Positions 19,634 to 29,574 of a DNA stretch of 64,000 nt are shown here, one piece after another. The notes under the pieces are model-generated. The model worked only from the letters and a program-made list of their open reading frames with translations. It made no database searches and was not told the DNA's origin. A program made the translations under genes and the position numbers. Each line of letters begins with the position of its first letter. Position 1 is the first letter of the stretch. The DNA comes from Syntrophaceae bacterium (lineage in GTDB: Bacteria; Desulfobacterota; Syntrophia; Syntrophales; UBA2192): assembly GCA_013177795.1 (NCBI GenBank), contig JABLXY010000003.1, positions 599,244-663,243 on the forward strand, in the 5' to 3' direction.

Positions 19634-20374
19634 ATGGGCACTCTCTTCGCGGTATCCGCCGTCGACTTCGGGGGGGAATTCCGGGGGAATCTCCTCCAGA
19701 TGGTCATCGACGCGGGGCCGATGGTGCAGTTCGTCCTGCTGCTGCTGCTCGTCTTCTCCATCGTTTCCTGGGCCATTATCCTGATGAAGTACCGCGTCAT
19801 CTCCAGGACGGAGAAGGAGAACAACCAGTTCCTCGATGCCTACATGAACGCAAGCAAGCTCTCTGACGTGCTGCCCGAGTCGAAGCGGTATCCGAACTCG
19901 ACCATCGCCGAGGTCTTCCGGGCGGGCTATCTCGAGCTGGGAAAGATCAGCCGCACCCCCCGGGCAAGCCAGGGAGATCTCCTGGATGCGCCGGGCATCG
20001 AGATGCGCGGGCTCGACAACGTGGAGCGTGCCCTCCACCGGGCCTGCGGCACCGAGACCTCGAAGCTCGAGAGCCTTCTGGGGTTCCTGGCCACGACGGG
20101 CAGCGCCTGCCCCTTCATCGGCCTCTTCGGCACCGTCTGGGGCATCATGAACGCCTTCCGCGGCATCGGCGCCCGCGGGTCGGCCACCCTGGCCGTCGTG
20201 GCGCCCGGGATCTCCGAGGCCCTTATCGCCACCGCCTTCGGCCTTGCGGCGGCCATCCCCGCGGTGGTATTCTACAACTACTACTTGAACCGGATCCGCT
20301 CCATCTCCCTGGAGATGGACAATTTCGCCTCCGAGTTTCTCAACATCGTCGAGAGGCACTACCTGCAGAGGTAG
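19634..20374 (+). CDS. tolQ: TolQ, proton-channel component of the Tol-Pal system
   Basis: 246 residues. ATG 19634 follows GGAGG. The MotA/TolQ/ExbB domain covers the C-terminal half: the channel helix region FLATTGSACPFIGLFGTVWG (about residues 154-173) and GISEALIATAFGLAAAIPAV are diagnostic. An N-terminal membrane helix is VQFVLLLLLVFSIVSW. TolQ and TolR use the proton gradient to drive TolA during envelope constriction. It is followed by tolR after 3 bp. Confidence 0.96.
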   Translation: MGTLFAVSAVDFGGEFRGNLLQMVIDAGPMVQFVLLLLLVFSIVSWAIILMKYRVISRTEKENNQFLDAYMNASKLSDVLPESKRYPNSTIAEVFRAGYLELGKISRTPRASQGDLLDAPGIEMRGLDNVERALHRACGTETSKLESLLGFLATTGSACPFIGLFGTVWGIMNAFRGIGARGSATLAVVAPGISEALIATAFGLAAAIPAVVFYNYYLNRIRSISLEMDNFASEFLNIVERHYLQR

Positions 20375-20377
20375 AGC

Positions 20378-20799
<422 letters not shown>

Positions 20800-20803
<4 letters not shown>

Positions 20804-21528
20804 CAGGCAACATCCTCAGATGGCGGCCGGACGGCCCCGCGAGCCTGAATGCGGCCGTCCTGATGTCGCTCCTCATCCACGCCGTCGCCCTCGCCGTCCT
20901 CTTCTTCTCCCCCGCCTTCCCGTCGCGCACGTGGACCTTCGGCCCGGCCTACTCCGTGGACCTGGTGAGCGCGCCGCCCGGCCCGGGCAAGAGCGCCACG
21001 GCGGCCCTCTCCCGGGAGGTCATGAGCGAGGCCCTCAGGGAGAGCGTGCGGGACAACGCGATCGTCCTCAAGAAGAGCATCGTCACGAAGACGCCCACGC
21101 CGCTGCTCAAGTCGGATGCGCCGACGACGAAGCAGGACGCGGCCCGTCTCAATCAGGCCATCGAGGAGATGCGCAAGAGGGCGGAGTCCGCCGACGCGGG
21201 CGGCCAGCCCTTCTCGGGGCAGGGCAACACGGCCTCGCTGATGAGCCAGTACTACGCCGAGATCTGGTCCCGGGTGAGGCAGAACTGGGCCCTGCCGCAG
21301 AGCATCCTGGCGGACAGGAACCTCGAGGCCATCCTCGACGTGCGGGTGCTGCGCAGCGGGCAGGTGACGGATGTGCGGTTCGAGAAGCGCTCGGGCAACA
21401 GCTACTTCGACCAGTCGGCCTACCGGGCGATCCGGAAATCCGACCCCTTCCCGCCGCTGCCGTCCTGGATCCAGGACTCGAGCGTTGACTTGGGGATTCG
21501 GTTCCGCTCGGCGGACTATCGAAAATAA
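20800..21528 (+). CDS. tolA: TolA / TonB C-terminal domain energy transducer
   Basis: 242 residues: one N-terminal helix (LMSLLIHAVALAVLFF), a short linker, and a C-terminal TolA/TonB domain with YYAEIWSRVRQNWALP, ILDVRVLRSGQVTDVRF and FDQSAYRAIRKSDPFPPLP. The linker is much shorter than the long helical TolA of enterobacteria, as is common in other phyla. Position between tolR and tolB identifies it as the TolA of this system. It bridges inner-membrane TolQR to TolB-Pal. Confidence 0.9.
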
Positions 21529-21530
21529 TG

Positions 21531-21640
21531 AAGCTGAGAAGTTTGGAAGTTGAGAAATTTGGAAGGCATGCAGGTTTTTCGCGTTCTGAAGGATCCTCCA
21601 AGCTTCATAACTTCGCAACTTCCTAACTTCCATCTTTTCA
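21531..21640. repeat. Intergenic inverted repeat with ~7-bp units (copy 3)
   Basis: Between tolA and tolB within the operon. The left arm has gaagctga/gaagttga units, the right arm cttcataa/cttcgcaa/cttcctaa units. It would form a long imperfect hairpin in the tol mRNA. It has near relatives at 15451 and 25457. Confidence 0.78.
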
Positions 21641-21663
21641 AAACGGGAGGGTTTGAAGGCACG

Positions 21664-22983
21664 ATGAAGAAAAACCGCATCGTTCTTTTTTTTGTGAGTG
21701 TTCTGCTGCTCGCCGCCGCGCCGGCGGCGGATGCCAAGGTCTACATCAACATCGACTCCCCGTCGGCGCAGAAGTTCCCGATTGCCATCGCGACCTTCAA
21801 GAACATGAACAACGCCGCCGGCCAGGACAGCCTCTCGCCCTGGTTCGCCGACACGCTGGGCAAGACCCTCGAGATCACGGGGTTCTTCAACGTCCTCGAC
21901 CGCAAGGCCTTTCTCGTCGACCAGGCGAAGCTCGGCATCGCCACGGAGAACATCCAGTTCCCGGCCTGGGCCGGGATCGGCGCCGAGTCGCTCGTGACGG
22001 GCGGGTTCACGGTGAGCGGCCGCGACCTCACCCTCGAGTGCCGCCTCTTCGACGTCGTGCAGGGCAAGCTCCTCGTGGGCAAGCGCTACTCGGGCAAGAT
22101 CGAGGAGCGCAAGGAGATGGTCGTGCGGTTCGCCCAGGAGATCCTGGTTGCGCTCACGGGTGAAAAGGGGCTCTTCGACACGAAGATCGCCTTCGCCGGC
22201 AAGAAGGGGGGGGCATCCGAAATCTACGCGGTCAACTACGACGGCACCGAACCGGTGAAGCTGACCAACTTCAATTCCATCACGCTCTCCCCGAGGTGGT
22301 CGCCCGACGGCCGGCAGATATCGTTCCTGTCCTACAAGGACGGCAACCCCGACCTGCACGTCATGGATCTCAACCGCAAGACCACGCGGAGGATCCTGTC
22401 CACGGGGCGGCTGAACCTTCCCGGCAGCTGGTCGGCCGACTCGAAGCGGATGCTCGTGACCTCGAGCAAGGAAGGCAGCGAGGACATCTTCATCCTGAAT
22501 CTCGCCGACGGCGCCATGACGCGGCTCACCCACGACCCGGCCATCGACGTCTCCCCAACCTGGTCGCCCGACGGCCGGCAGATCGCCTTCGTCTCCGACC
22601 GGGGCGGCACGCCCCAGATCTACCTCATGGATGCCAACGGCGGCAACGTCCGGCGGCTCACCTTCGAGGGGGGCTACAACACATCCCCGGCCTGGCACCC
22701 CCGCGCAAACCGGGTCGCTTACGAGGGCCGGGCGGGAGGCGGCTTCCAGATCATGGTCATGGATACCGAGGGGGGCACGCCGGTCCAGGTCTCGGCCAAC
22801 GGGGGCCGCAACGAGAACCCCGCCTGGTCCCCTGACGGTCGCTACATCGCCTTCGTGTCGCGTGCAGGGGGCAAGTCGCGGCTCTGCGTGATGAACGCCA
22901 ACGGCACCAACGTGCGCGTCATCCACGAGGGGCTCGACGCCTACGTGTCCCCCACGTGGTCGCCCCACCTAAATTTGTATTGA
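21664..22983 (+). CDS. tolB: TolB, periplasmic beta-propeller protein
   Basis: 439 residues from ATG 21664; the upstream open frame runs through the repeat and is not coding. A signal peptide ends near ALAAAPAADA-type sequence (about residue 24). The N-terminal domain has IAIATFKNMNN; the C-terminal six-bladed propeller shows repeated SPRWSPDGRQI, SPTWSPDGRQIAFVS and NPAWSPDGRYIAFVS. TolB docks Pal and is the periplasmic partner of TolA. Confidence 0.96.
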   Translation: MKKNRIVLFFVSVLLLAAAPAADAKVYINIDSPSAQKFPIAIATFKNMNNAAGQDSLSPWFADTLGKTLEITGFFNVLDRKAFLVDQAKLGIATENIQFPAWAGIGAESLVTGGFTVSGRDLTLECRLFDVVQGKLLVGKRYSGKIEERKEMVVRFAQEILVALTGEKGLFDTKIAFAGKKGGASEIYAVNYDGTEPVKLTNFNSITLSPRWSPDGRQISFLSYKDGNPDLHVMDLNRKTTRRILSTGRLNLPGSWSADSKRMLVTSSKEGSEDIFILNLADGAMTRLTHDPAIDVSPTWSPDGRQIAFVSDRGGTPQIYLMDANGGNVRRLTFEGGYNTSPAWHPRANRVAYEGRAGGGFQIMVMDTEGGTPVQVSANGGRNENPAWSPDGRYIAFVSRAGGKSRLCVMNANGTNVRVIHEGLDAYVSPTWSPHLNLY

Positions 22984-23106
22984 CGGAGCCGGAGGGATGG
23001 TTTAAGAGAAACCCGTCAAAAGCAATTTCCTTACGGGCACTTGCCTCATCAGGCCCGGAGGAGCTGACAACGGGGTTCATCCGAAGGGCTCAAAAGGAGG
23101 ATGGCA

Positions 23107-23706
23107 ATGAGGCGATACGGTGTCCTTCCGGCAGTCATCATGGCGTTCGTGCTGGCTCTCTCGCTCACGGTCGGGTGCGGCGCCCCGAAGAAGGCCGTGA
23201 AGGAGGACGTGGCGAAGCCCGCGGCGAAGCCGGGGCTCTCGGAAGAGGAGATGGCCAGGCAGCGGGCCGAGCAGGAGGCCCGTGAGCGGGCCCTGCGCGA
23301 GCAGGCCATCCGGGACCAGGAGGCCCGCGAGCGTGCCGAGCGTGACCGGGCGGCCGCCGAGGCGGCGAGCCTCAAGGACCTGCGGATCTACTTCGAGTTC
23401 GACCGAGCGGAACTCAGCGCCGAGGCCCGCGAGACGCTGGGCAAGGTGGCCCAGATGCTCAAGGCAAGCCCGACGAAGAGCCTCACGATCGAAGGCAATT
23501 GCGACGAACGCGGGACCAACGAGTACAACCTCGCCCTCGGCCAGCAGAGGGCCGATGCGGCGGCGCGCTACCTGCAGAACCTCGGCATCGACCGCAAGCG
23601 CATCAAGACCATCAGCTACGGCGAGGAGCGGCCGGTCTGCACGGAGCCGACGGAGGCCTGCTGGCGGAAGAACCGCAACGCGACCTTCGTGTTTTCCGGG
23701 AAGTAG
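23107..23706 (+). CDS. pal: Pal, peptidoglycan-associated lipoprotein
   Basis: 199 residues. ATG 23107 is preferred over 23101 because AGGAGG lies six bases ahead of it. A lipoprotein signal ends at TVGC. A charged, E/R-rich linker follows, then an OmpA-C domain: IYFEFDRAELSAEARETL, NCDERGTNEYNLALGQQRA and ISYGEERPVC. Anchored in the outer membrane, it binds peptidoglycan and TolB. Confidence 0.96.
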   Translation: MRRYGVLPAVIMAFVLALSLTVGCGAPKKAVKEDVAKPAAKPGLSEEEMARQRAEQEARERALREQAIRDQEARERAERDRAAAEAASLKDLRIYFEFDRAELSAEARETLGKVAQMLKASPTKSLTIEGNCDERGTNEYNLALGQQRADAAARYLQNLGIDRKRIKTISYGEERPVCTEPTEACWRKNRNATFVFSGK

Positions 23707-23730
23707 CAGACGGGGAGGGGAGGGCTCACG

Positions 23731-24558
23731 GTGAAACGAACGGCTGTCATTCTGGTGACCATCGCACTGCTGATCATCGGGGGCTGTGCCACGACCGATG
23801 ACCTCAAGAAAACGCAGCGGGACTCCGACAGCAAGATCGCGGCGCTCCGCGCGGAGGTGGAAAAGCTCCAGGCCCGGCTCGACGCGTTCGAGAAGAGCCA
23901 GGCCGACACGACGCGGGATCTCCGGAAAAACCAGGCCGACCTCGGCGCCGACTTCGGCAGCGTCCGGGACCAGGTCCAGACGATGCGGGGGCAGGTCGAG
24001 GAGATGCACAAGGAGTTCTCCGGCGTCGGCAAAGGGCAGAACCTCAAGGCCCGCCTCGACGACATGGCCTTCCGGATCGGCTACATCGAGAGCTTCCTCG
24101 GGATCGCGAAGAAGGAATCGACCAACGGCGCGAAGGCCGAGGGCGTGGGCGTCGGGGCCGCCGAGGCGACGACAGAGCCGAAGAACGACGTGGAGGCGGC
24201 CTACAACGCATGCTACAAGCTCTTCAAGGAGGGCCAGTACGTCAAGGCCCGCGAGGAATTCCAGAAGTTCCTGAAGCAATACCCCAAGACGGCGTACTCG
24301 GACAACGCCCAGTTCTGGATCGGCGAGACGTGGTACGTGGAGGACAAGTTCGAGCGGGCCATCGTGGAGTACCAGAAGGTGGTGAAGGACCACCCCAACG
24401 GCGACAAGGTCCCCTACGCCCTGCTGAAGCAGGGGATGGCCTTCCAGAAGCTCGGCGACAAGGCGAGCGCGAAGATCGTCTACAACCAGGTCATCAAGAA
24501 GTACCCCAACACGAACCAGGCGCGGGTCGCGAAGGCCAAGCTTTCTGAACTGAAGTAA
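23731..24558 (+). CDS. cpoB: CpoB/YbgF, Tol-Pal associated TPR protein
   Basis: 275 residues from GTG 23731. A lipoprotein-like signal ends at IIGGC (about residue 19), unlike the enterobacterial secreted form. A coiled coil (residues about 25-100) is followed by TPR repeats: AYNACYKLFKEGQYVKAREE, AQFWIGETWYVEDKFERAI and LLKQGMAFQKLGDKASAK. CpoB links Tol-Pal to septal peptidoglycan synthesis in E. coli. Last gene of the operon. Confidence 0.93.
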   Translation: MKRTAVILVTIALLIIGGCATTDDLKKTQRDSDSKIAALRAEVEKLQARLDAFEKSQADTTRDLRKNQADLGADFGSVRDQVQTMRGQVEEMHKEFSGVGKGQNLKARLDDMAFRIGYIESFLGIAKKESTNGAKAEGVGVGAAEATTEPKNDVEAAYNACYKLFKEGQYVKAREEFQKFLKQYPKTAYSDNAQFWIGETWYVEDKFERAIVEYQKVVKDHPNGDKVPYALLKQGMAFQKLGDKASAKIVYNQVIKKYPNTNQARVAKAKLSELK

Positions 24559-24562
24559 ATGC

Positions 24563-24599
24563 AATCCCCCTCAGACCAAGGGGGATGAAGGGGGATTTC
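24563..24599. repeat. Intergenic C/G-tract inverted repeat
   Basis: The left arm aatccccctc pairs with aagggggat and again with gaagggggatt. Same type as 4733-4793. It stands between cpoB and its terminator. Confidence 0.55.
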
Positions 24600-24606
24600 T
24601 CTGCGG

Positions 24607-24638
24607 GGCGCCGGCCGTCAGGCCGGGCGCCTTTTTTT
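24607..24638 (+). terminator. Rho-independent terminator of the tol-pal operon
   Basis: Stem ggcgccggcc (24607-24616), loop gtca, then ggccgggcgcc (24621-24631), followed by seven T. It ends the plus-strand operon at the junction with the convergent lipoprotein gene. Confidence 0.88.
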
Positions 24639-25437
24639 ACCGGGCCGCCCTGGGGGTGACGCCCTCGGGGGGGGTGAGCAGAAAGAGGTCCCGGTCGTCA
24701 TCCCGTTCCGCCAGCTCCGGGGCCGTGTTGCGAAGAGACAGCCGGACGGCCGCCAGGCCTGACGTCTCGATCTCGATCCGGCCGGGCACGGCGATCGACC
24801 CCACGTCCGTGAAGTCGTGAAACTGCGCCGCGTACGCCGTCCCGCCGTCGCGGCCTGCGATCTCGATCCGCGCCAGGCGTCCCGAGGCCGGATCCACCCA
24901 GAGGGACTGGGCCCATCGGCCGCCCGCGTAGACGTCCACCCGGAAGCGGTTGCCGTCGACGGAGCCCTTCAGGGTCTTCGCTCCCGGGACGCCGGGCGGC
25001 TGCCCGTAGAGCAGGGCCACGAGGTCCAGCGGCCTCAGCGGGGGAGGGAGGACGCGCCGGATCTCCTCCGACGATTCCGTCCCGATCAGGAACTCCCCCG
25101 AGCGGGGCAGGAACATCCGGATCTCTTCGCCCCTGACCGCCAGCATGAAGTCCGGCAGGCCGATGACCGAGATGTCCTCGAGACGCAGGCGGTCGGGCCG
25201 CATGGCCGCGGCTGCGATCTTGAGCGTGTGCCTCTCCCGGGGCAGACTCGCCGTGACATGCAGGATGCCGATGAGGACTTTCCCGGGGGCGTCGTCGGCG
25301 CCGAGCCTGTCGAGGAGGGCTTCCGGCGGCGGCATGTCCCTCTCGGAGACGACGAGCCCCCCCACGGGGGCGCAGCCGGCCAGGAGGGCGAGGAGGCTGA
25401 ACAGGGAGAGTAGGATGGCGGGTTTTCTTCCAATCAT
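24637..25437 (-). CDS. DUF4292-type outer-membrane lipoprotein
   Basis: 266 residues from ATG 25437, where a signal peptide with lipobox LLAGC (about residue 19) begins; the longer frame upstream is repeat sequence. The body has the LolA/LolB-like pattern of short beta segments (RHTLKIAAAAMRPDRLRLED, VRGEEIRMFLPRSGEFLIG) typical of DUF4292. Such proteins often neighbour TPR proteins in this phylum. A role in outer-membrane lipid or lipoprotein handling is a family-level inference. Confidence 0.7.
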   Translation of the reverse strand: MIGRKPAILLSLFSLLALLAGCAPVGGLVVSERDMPPPEALLDRLGADDAPGKVLIGILHVTASLPRERHTLKIAAAAMRPDRLRLEDISVIGLPDFMLAVRGEEIRMFLPRSGEFLIGTESSEEIRRVLPPPLRPLDLVALLYGQPPGVPGAKTLKGSVDGNRFRVDVYAGGRWAQSLWVDPASGRLARIEIAGRDGGTAYAAQFHDFTDVGSIAVPGRIEIETSGLAAVRLSLRNTAPELAERDDDRDLFLLTPPEGVTPRAAR

Positions 25438-25456
25438 GAGTTTCCGCTCGTGGATG

Positions 25457-25562
25457 ATGAAGTTGAGAAGCCGGGAAGTTGAGAAGCTTGGATGGGCTAT
25501 CGACCTATCTCGTCCGGGGAGACGATCCAACCTTCATAACTTCAAAACTTCTCAACTTCCGC
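25457..25562. repeat. Intergenic inverted repeat with ~7-bp units (copy 4)
   Basis: Between the TPR gene and the DUF4292 gene. The left arm (25457-25493) has gaagttga/gaagcttg units; the right arm (25525-25560) cttcataa/cttcaaaa/cttctcaa units. Very like copies 2 and 3. Confidence 0.78.
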
Positions 25563-25580
25563 ATGATGACAGGCTCCGCC

Positions 25581-27284
25581 TCACCGTTTGCCGCCCGTCC
25601 GCGCCTTCAGGGCGTCGATCTTCTCGGCCAGCCCCTTCATGTCGGGCTTGAGCTTCAGGGCCTTCTCGTACTGCTCGAGGGCCTCCTTGAGCCTGCCGGC
25701 CTTTTCGAGCGCATCCCCCAGGTGGTCGGCAATGGCTGCATCCTCGGGCAGGATCGATGCCGCCTCCTTGAGATACTTGATGGCCTCGTCGAGCCGGTTC
25801 TTCCGGAAATACACCCAGCCGAGGCTGTCGGTGATGTAGCCGTCGCCGGGCTTGAGGGAGAGGGCCTTCTTGATCATGGCCTCGGCCTCGTCGAGCCGCA
25901 TCCCGCGGTCCGCCCAGCTGTACCCGATGAAGTTGAGGGCCTCGGGGTTGTCGGGTTCCCGCTTCAGGATCTCCTCCATCTCGCGGATGCCGTCGTCGGG
26001 GCGACCCATCTTGTCGTAGAGCATCCCGATCCGGTAGCGCAGGTCCGTGTTCTGCGGAGCCGCCGCGATGCCGTCCTTGAGGGTCGCCTCGGCCTCGTCG
26101 AGCCTGCCGTCGGCCTCGTAGAGAGCGGCCAGCAGCCCGTAGAGGGCCGGGTCGTCCTTCTTGGCGGCCAGGGCCTTCCGGGCCCTCACGATGGCCTCGG
26201 CGGTCTTGCCCTGTCCCTTCAGGATGTAGCCGGCGCGGACCTGGGCGCTTCCGTAGAGGGTCGATGCGGCGGGGATGCGCTCGTACTCCTCGAGCGCCTC
26301 GCCGGGCATCTTCTTCTCCTCGTAGGCTCCCCCGAGGAAATAGCGCGCCTCGTGGTCGTTGGGGGCGCTCGCCAGAAGGGTGTTGAGCTCCTCGATGGCG
26401 CGCTCCGTCTTCTGGGTCTCCAGGTACGCCAGCGCCAGGGTGAGGCGCGCCTCCCGGTTGCGGCTGTCGAGTTTCAGGACCTCCTCGAGGATCGCGATGG
26501 CCTCGGCATAGCGCTTCTCCCGGATGTGGAGCTTCGCCAGGCGCAGCCGGTAGCCCATGCGCAGGGGGTGCTCCTCGATGAGCCGGCCGTAAATCTCCCG
26601 GGCCCTGGCGGTTTCGTTCTGGATCTCGTAGAGCAGCGCAAGATCGGAGAGGGCGGACTCGAAGCCGGGCTTCAGGGCCAGGGTCTTTTCCATCCACGCC
26701 GCGGACTCCTTGTAGAGCCTCATCTCCCCATAGATCTTTCCGAGGTAGTAGTGGCCCATGACGCTCTTGGGGTCCTTCGCGAGGAGCGACTGCAGGGTCG
26801 CCACGGCCTCGTCGTAGCGCTTGAGCTCGGCATAGATCACGCTCAGGTAGAGGTAGGTGTCGTGGTTTTCCGGGTCCAGCGCGATGACGCGCCTGTAGGC
26901 CCCGATGGCCTTCTCGTAGTCCTTCTTGAAGAGGTGGATGCTTCCCATGAGCGCGTAGGTCTCCGCGCGCTCGGGGTTGTGCACGAGGGACTGCTCGCAG
27001 ACGGTGAGCGCCCGGTCCAAATCGCCCATCTTGACGTACAGCGAGGCCAGCTCCCCGGCCAGGAAGGCCGACTTGGGGTCCAGCGCGAGGGCCTTTTCGT
27101 ACTCCGCGGCCGCCTCCTTGAGCTTGCCGTCCAGGGCGAGCATCGTGCCGATCGAGTAGTGATAGGTGGCGTTCCTTGACGGGTCGGACGCCGCGGCCTG
27201 CTTTGCCGCCGCGGGGGCGGCGAGGCCGGCCAGCGCCGCCAGCGTGACGGCCAGCAGGATTGCATTCCGAATGGCTTTCTTCAT
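25581..27284 (-). CDS. Exported TPR-repeat protein
   Basis: 567 residues. The signal peptide is LLAVTLAALAGLAAPAAA (about residues 10-27). At least 13 tandem TPR units follow, e.g. AEYEKALALDPKSAFLAGEL, AIGAYRRVIALDPENHDTYL and AEAMIKKALSLKPGDGYITD. The protein is a helical scaffold, probably periplasmic. The gene begins 2 bp after the YibQ-like gene ends, so both are co-transcribed. Partners are not deducible; an envelope-assembly role is inferred from neighbours. Confidence 0.85.
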   Translation of the reverse strand: MKKAIRNAILLAVTLAALAGLAAPAAAKQAAASDPSRNATYHYSIGTMLALDGKLKEAAAEYEKALALDPKSAFLAGELASLYVKMGDLDRALTVCEQSLVHNPERAETYALMGSIHLFKKDYEKAIGAYRRVIALDPENHDTYLYLSVIYAELKRYDEAVATLQSLLAKDPKSVMGHYYLGKIYGEMRLYKESAAWMEKTLALKPGFESALSDLALLYEIQNETARAREIYGRLIEEHPLRMGYRLRLAKLHIREKRYAEAIAILEEVLKLDSRNREARLTLALAYLETQKTERAIEELNTLLASAPNDHEARYFLGGAYEEKKMPGEALEEYERIPAASTLYGSAQVRAGYILKGQGKTAEAIVRARKALAAKKDDPALYGLLAALYEADGRLDEAEATLKDGIAAAPQNTDLRYRIGMLYDKMGRPDDGIREMEEILKREPDNPEALNFIGYSWADRGMRLDEAEAMIKKALSLKPGDGYITDSLGWVYFRKNRLDEAIKYLKEAASILPEDAAIADHLGDALEKAGRLKEALEQYEKALKLKPDMKGLAEKIDALKARTGGKR

Positions 27285-27286
27285 GG

Positions 27287-28231
27287 CTACCGGTTCCTGT
27301 TTGGGTTTCTGTGCATGGCCGCGCCCCGGGGGGCCTCACGGCCCTCGACGAGCTCGGAGAGCGGCACGAAGCGGATGCCCGCCGCGGACAACCGGGGGAC
27401 CGCTTCCTCCAGGGCGCTCACCGTCTCCGGGTAGGGGTGACCGATCAGCAGCAGCTCGCTCCGCGCATCCCGGCTGTCGAGGAGCCTCTCGAGGCGCATC
27501 GCGGCCCGGCTAGGGTCCTCGGCCTCGTCGAGAAAGAGGTCCCGCTCGGCGAACCGCAGGGCTTGCTCCGCGGCCAGCTCCCGCGCAACAGAGGCCTCCG
27601 TCGTCCGGCTGTCCACGAAGTAGAGCCCTCTGTCCCGCAGCACGCCGAAGACGACCCGCAGCGCCTCCCGATCCTCCATGAACTTCGATCCCATGTGGTT
27701 GTTCACGCCCTTTGCGTGCGGCACGGCCTGCAGGTCTTCCAGGAGGGTCCGCCGGATTTCGCTCGCCGTCATGGAGGCAAACAGGGCGCCCCGGCCGGGG
27801 TCCCGCTCGGGCCAGCCGTGGGGTTCCATGGGAAGGTGCAGGAGAACCTCCCGGCCCGCCCGATGGATGGCGTCAGCGCAGGATCGGGCGTGGGGGGCGT
27901 GCGGCAGCACCGAAAAGGCCAAGGGGGCCTTGATGGCCAGCAGCTTTCCCAGCGCGTCGGGATCGTGGCCGATGTCGTCGATGACGATGGCGACCCGTTT
28001 GCCCGCGGTGCCCTTTTCGCCGGACGGGACCGTGCCGTGCCTGTCCGGGGCGGCACGCGGGGTTTTCCCGGCGGGTTCCTTCGATGGCGGCGGGGGCGGT
28101 GCGCCGTCTTGCCGGCCGCCTTCGGGGATGAGCCAGAGGGCGATCAGGCCCGTGATGCAGGCGACCAGGAGGATCAGGGACAGCCTTGTCCCAAGGCTTT
28201 CGGTGGAACGCCTCTTCTTCCTGCGCTTCAA
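27287..28231 (-). CDS. Divergent polysaccharide deacetylase (YibQ family)
   Basis: 314 residues: a basic N-terminus, one membrane anchor (LSLILLVACITGLIALWLI), a proline-rich linker, then a NodB-like fold with VAIVIDDIGHDPDALGKLL, LHLPMEPHGWPE and NNHMGSKFMEDREAL. The family is called divergent because the usual NodB metal motif is changed to DD and H residues. Genes of this family commonly follow ctpA, as here (17-bp gap), which points to a peptidoglycan or division-related function. Confidence 0.85.
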   Translation of the reverse strand: MKRRKKRRSTESLGTRLSLILLVACITGLIALWLIPEGGRQDGAPPPPPSKEPAGKTPRAAPDRHGTVPSGEKGTAGKRVAIVIDDIGHDPDALGKLLAIKAPLAFSVLPHAPHARSCADAIHRAGREVLLHLPMEPHGWPERDPGRGALFASMTASEIRRTLLEDLQAVPHAKGVNNHMGSKFMEDREALRVVFGVLRDRGLYFVDSRTTEASVARELAAEQALRFAERDLFLDEAEDPSRAAMRLERLLDSRDARSELLLIGHPYPETVSALEEAVPRLSAAGIRFVPLSELVEGREAPRGAAMHRNPNRNR

Positions 28232-28248
28232 GGGTCGGCGCGCGCCTC

Positions 28249-29574
28249 TCAGTTTTTCCCGATGCGCTTGAATACCTCCCAGCTCTTGAGGATGTCGACG
28301 GCGCTCTTGAGCTGATTGTCCCGCTGCAGATCGGTCTTCTCCTTGCCCTTGTCCTGCTCCTTGCCCTTGCCCTCCTCAGGCTTCTGTTCGACCTCACGAT
28401 CCCCGCGGATGTGCCCCTTGAGGTCTTTCTCCCTCAGCATGTGGGCCTCGGCCGTCTCCGGGCCCTCGGCCGGGCGGATGGGCTCGACCACGATGTCGGG
28501 CTTGATGCCCTCCGCCTGGATGGATCGGCCCTTGGGGGTGTAGTACTTGGCGGTCGTCAGCTTCAGGGCGGAGCCGTCCTCGAGGGGGATCACGGTCTGC
28601 ACCGAGCCCTTGCCGAAGGTCGGCATCCCGAGGACGATGGCCCGGCCGTTGTCCTGCAGGGCGCCCGCGAGGATCTCCGAGGCGCTGGCCGTCCCCTCGT
28701 TGACGAGGACCACGATGGGGGACGTAGGCTCGGTGCCGTCGTCCCTGGCGACGAACTTGCTCTCGATGGCCTTCGCGCGGCCCTTGGTCGACACGATGGT
28801 GCCGGACTTCAGGAAGGCATCCGATGCCTTGACGGCCTGGTCCAGGAGACCCCCGGGGTTGTTGCGGACGTCGATGACGAGGCCCTTGAGTTCCTTGGAC
28901 TTGCCGCTGATCTGCTGGAGGGCCTTCTTGAGCTCGTCAACGGTGGATTCCTGGAAGGCCGAGATGCGGATGTAGCCGATGCTGTCCTCGTAGACGTTGT
29001 GCTTGACGCTCTTGATCTTGATGACGGCCCGGGTGATCTCGTAGTCCTTGGGCTCCTTGAAATCCTTGCGCATGATCGTCAGGGTCACCTTGGTGTTCTC
29101 CGGGCCCCGCATCTTCTTGACGGCCTCCTGGATGGACATGCCCTTCGTGATCTGGCCGTCGATCTTCATGATGCGGTCGCCGGCCTTGATCCCCGCCTTG
29201 AACGCGGGCGTGTCCTCGATCGGGGAGACGACGGTCAGCTGGTCGTTCTGCATCGAGATGACGATGCCGAGGCCGCCGAAGGTCCCGCTCGTGTCCACCT
29301 GGAGCTCCTTGTACTGGTCGGGGGTCAGGTAAGCGCTGTGGGGGTCGAGGGACTTGATCATCCCGTTGACGGCCTCGTCGATGAGCTTCTTCTGCTTGAC
29401 CTCCTCGACGTAGTTCTTCTCGACGATGTCGAGCACCTCGTTGAAGATCTTGAGGCTCTTGTAGGTGGCCGTGTCGACGGCGGAGACTCTGGTGTCCCCG
29501 TAAGGGCCGAACAGAACGAACAGCGTCAGCAGAAGGCATAGGGTCACGAAGAGCTTGCCCTTGGCACTTTTCAT
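28249..29574 (-). CDS. ctpA: Carboxy-terminal processing protease (S41)
   Basis: 441 residues. ATG 29574 is five bases after GGAGG; upstream starts lack this. An N-terminal membrane anchor is followed by a PDZ domain (TFGGLGIVISMQNDQLTVVS, IKAGDRIMKIDGQ) and the S41 catalytic core: VNEGTASASEILAGALQD with the nucleophile Ser near residue 295 and PTFGKGSVQT with the Lys near 320. CtpA cleaves periplasmic proteins, often peptidoglycan hydrolases. A charged K/E-rich tail closes the protein. Confidence 0.95.
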   Translation of the reverse strand: MKSAKGKLFVTLCLLLTLFVLFGPYGDTRVSAVDTATYKSLKIFNEVLDIVEKNYVEEVKQKKLIDEAVNGMIKSLDPHSAYLTPDQYKELQVDTSGTFGGLGIVISMQNDQLTVVSPIEDTPAFKAGIKAGDRIMKIDGQITKGMSIQEAVKKMRGPENTKVTLTIMRKDFKEPKDYEITRAVIKIKSVKHNVYEDSIGYIRISAFQESTVDELKKALQQISGKSKELKGLVIDVRNNPGGLLDQAVKASDAFLKSGTIVSTKGRAKAIESKFVARDDGTEPTSPIVVLVNEGTASASEILAGALQDNGRAIVLGMPTFGKGSVQTVIPLEDGSALKLTTAKYYTPKGRSIQAEGIKPDIVVEPIRPAEGPETAEAHMLREKDLKGHIRGDREVEQKPEEGKGKEQDKGKEKTDLQRDNQLKSAVDILKSWEVFKRIGKN

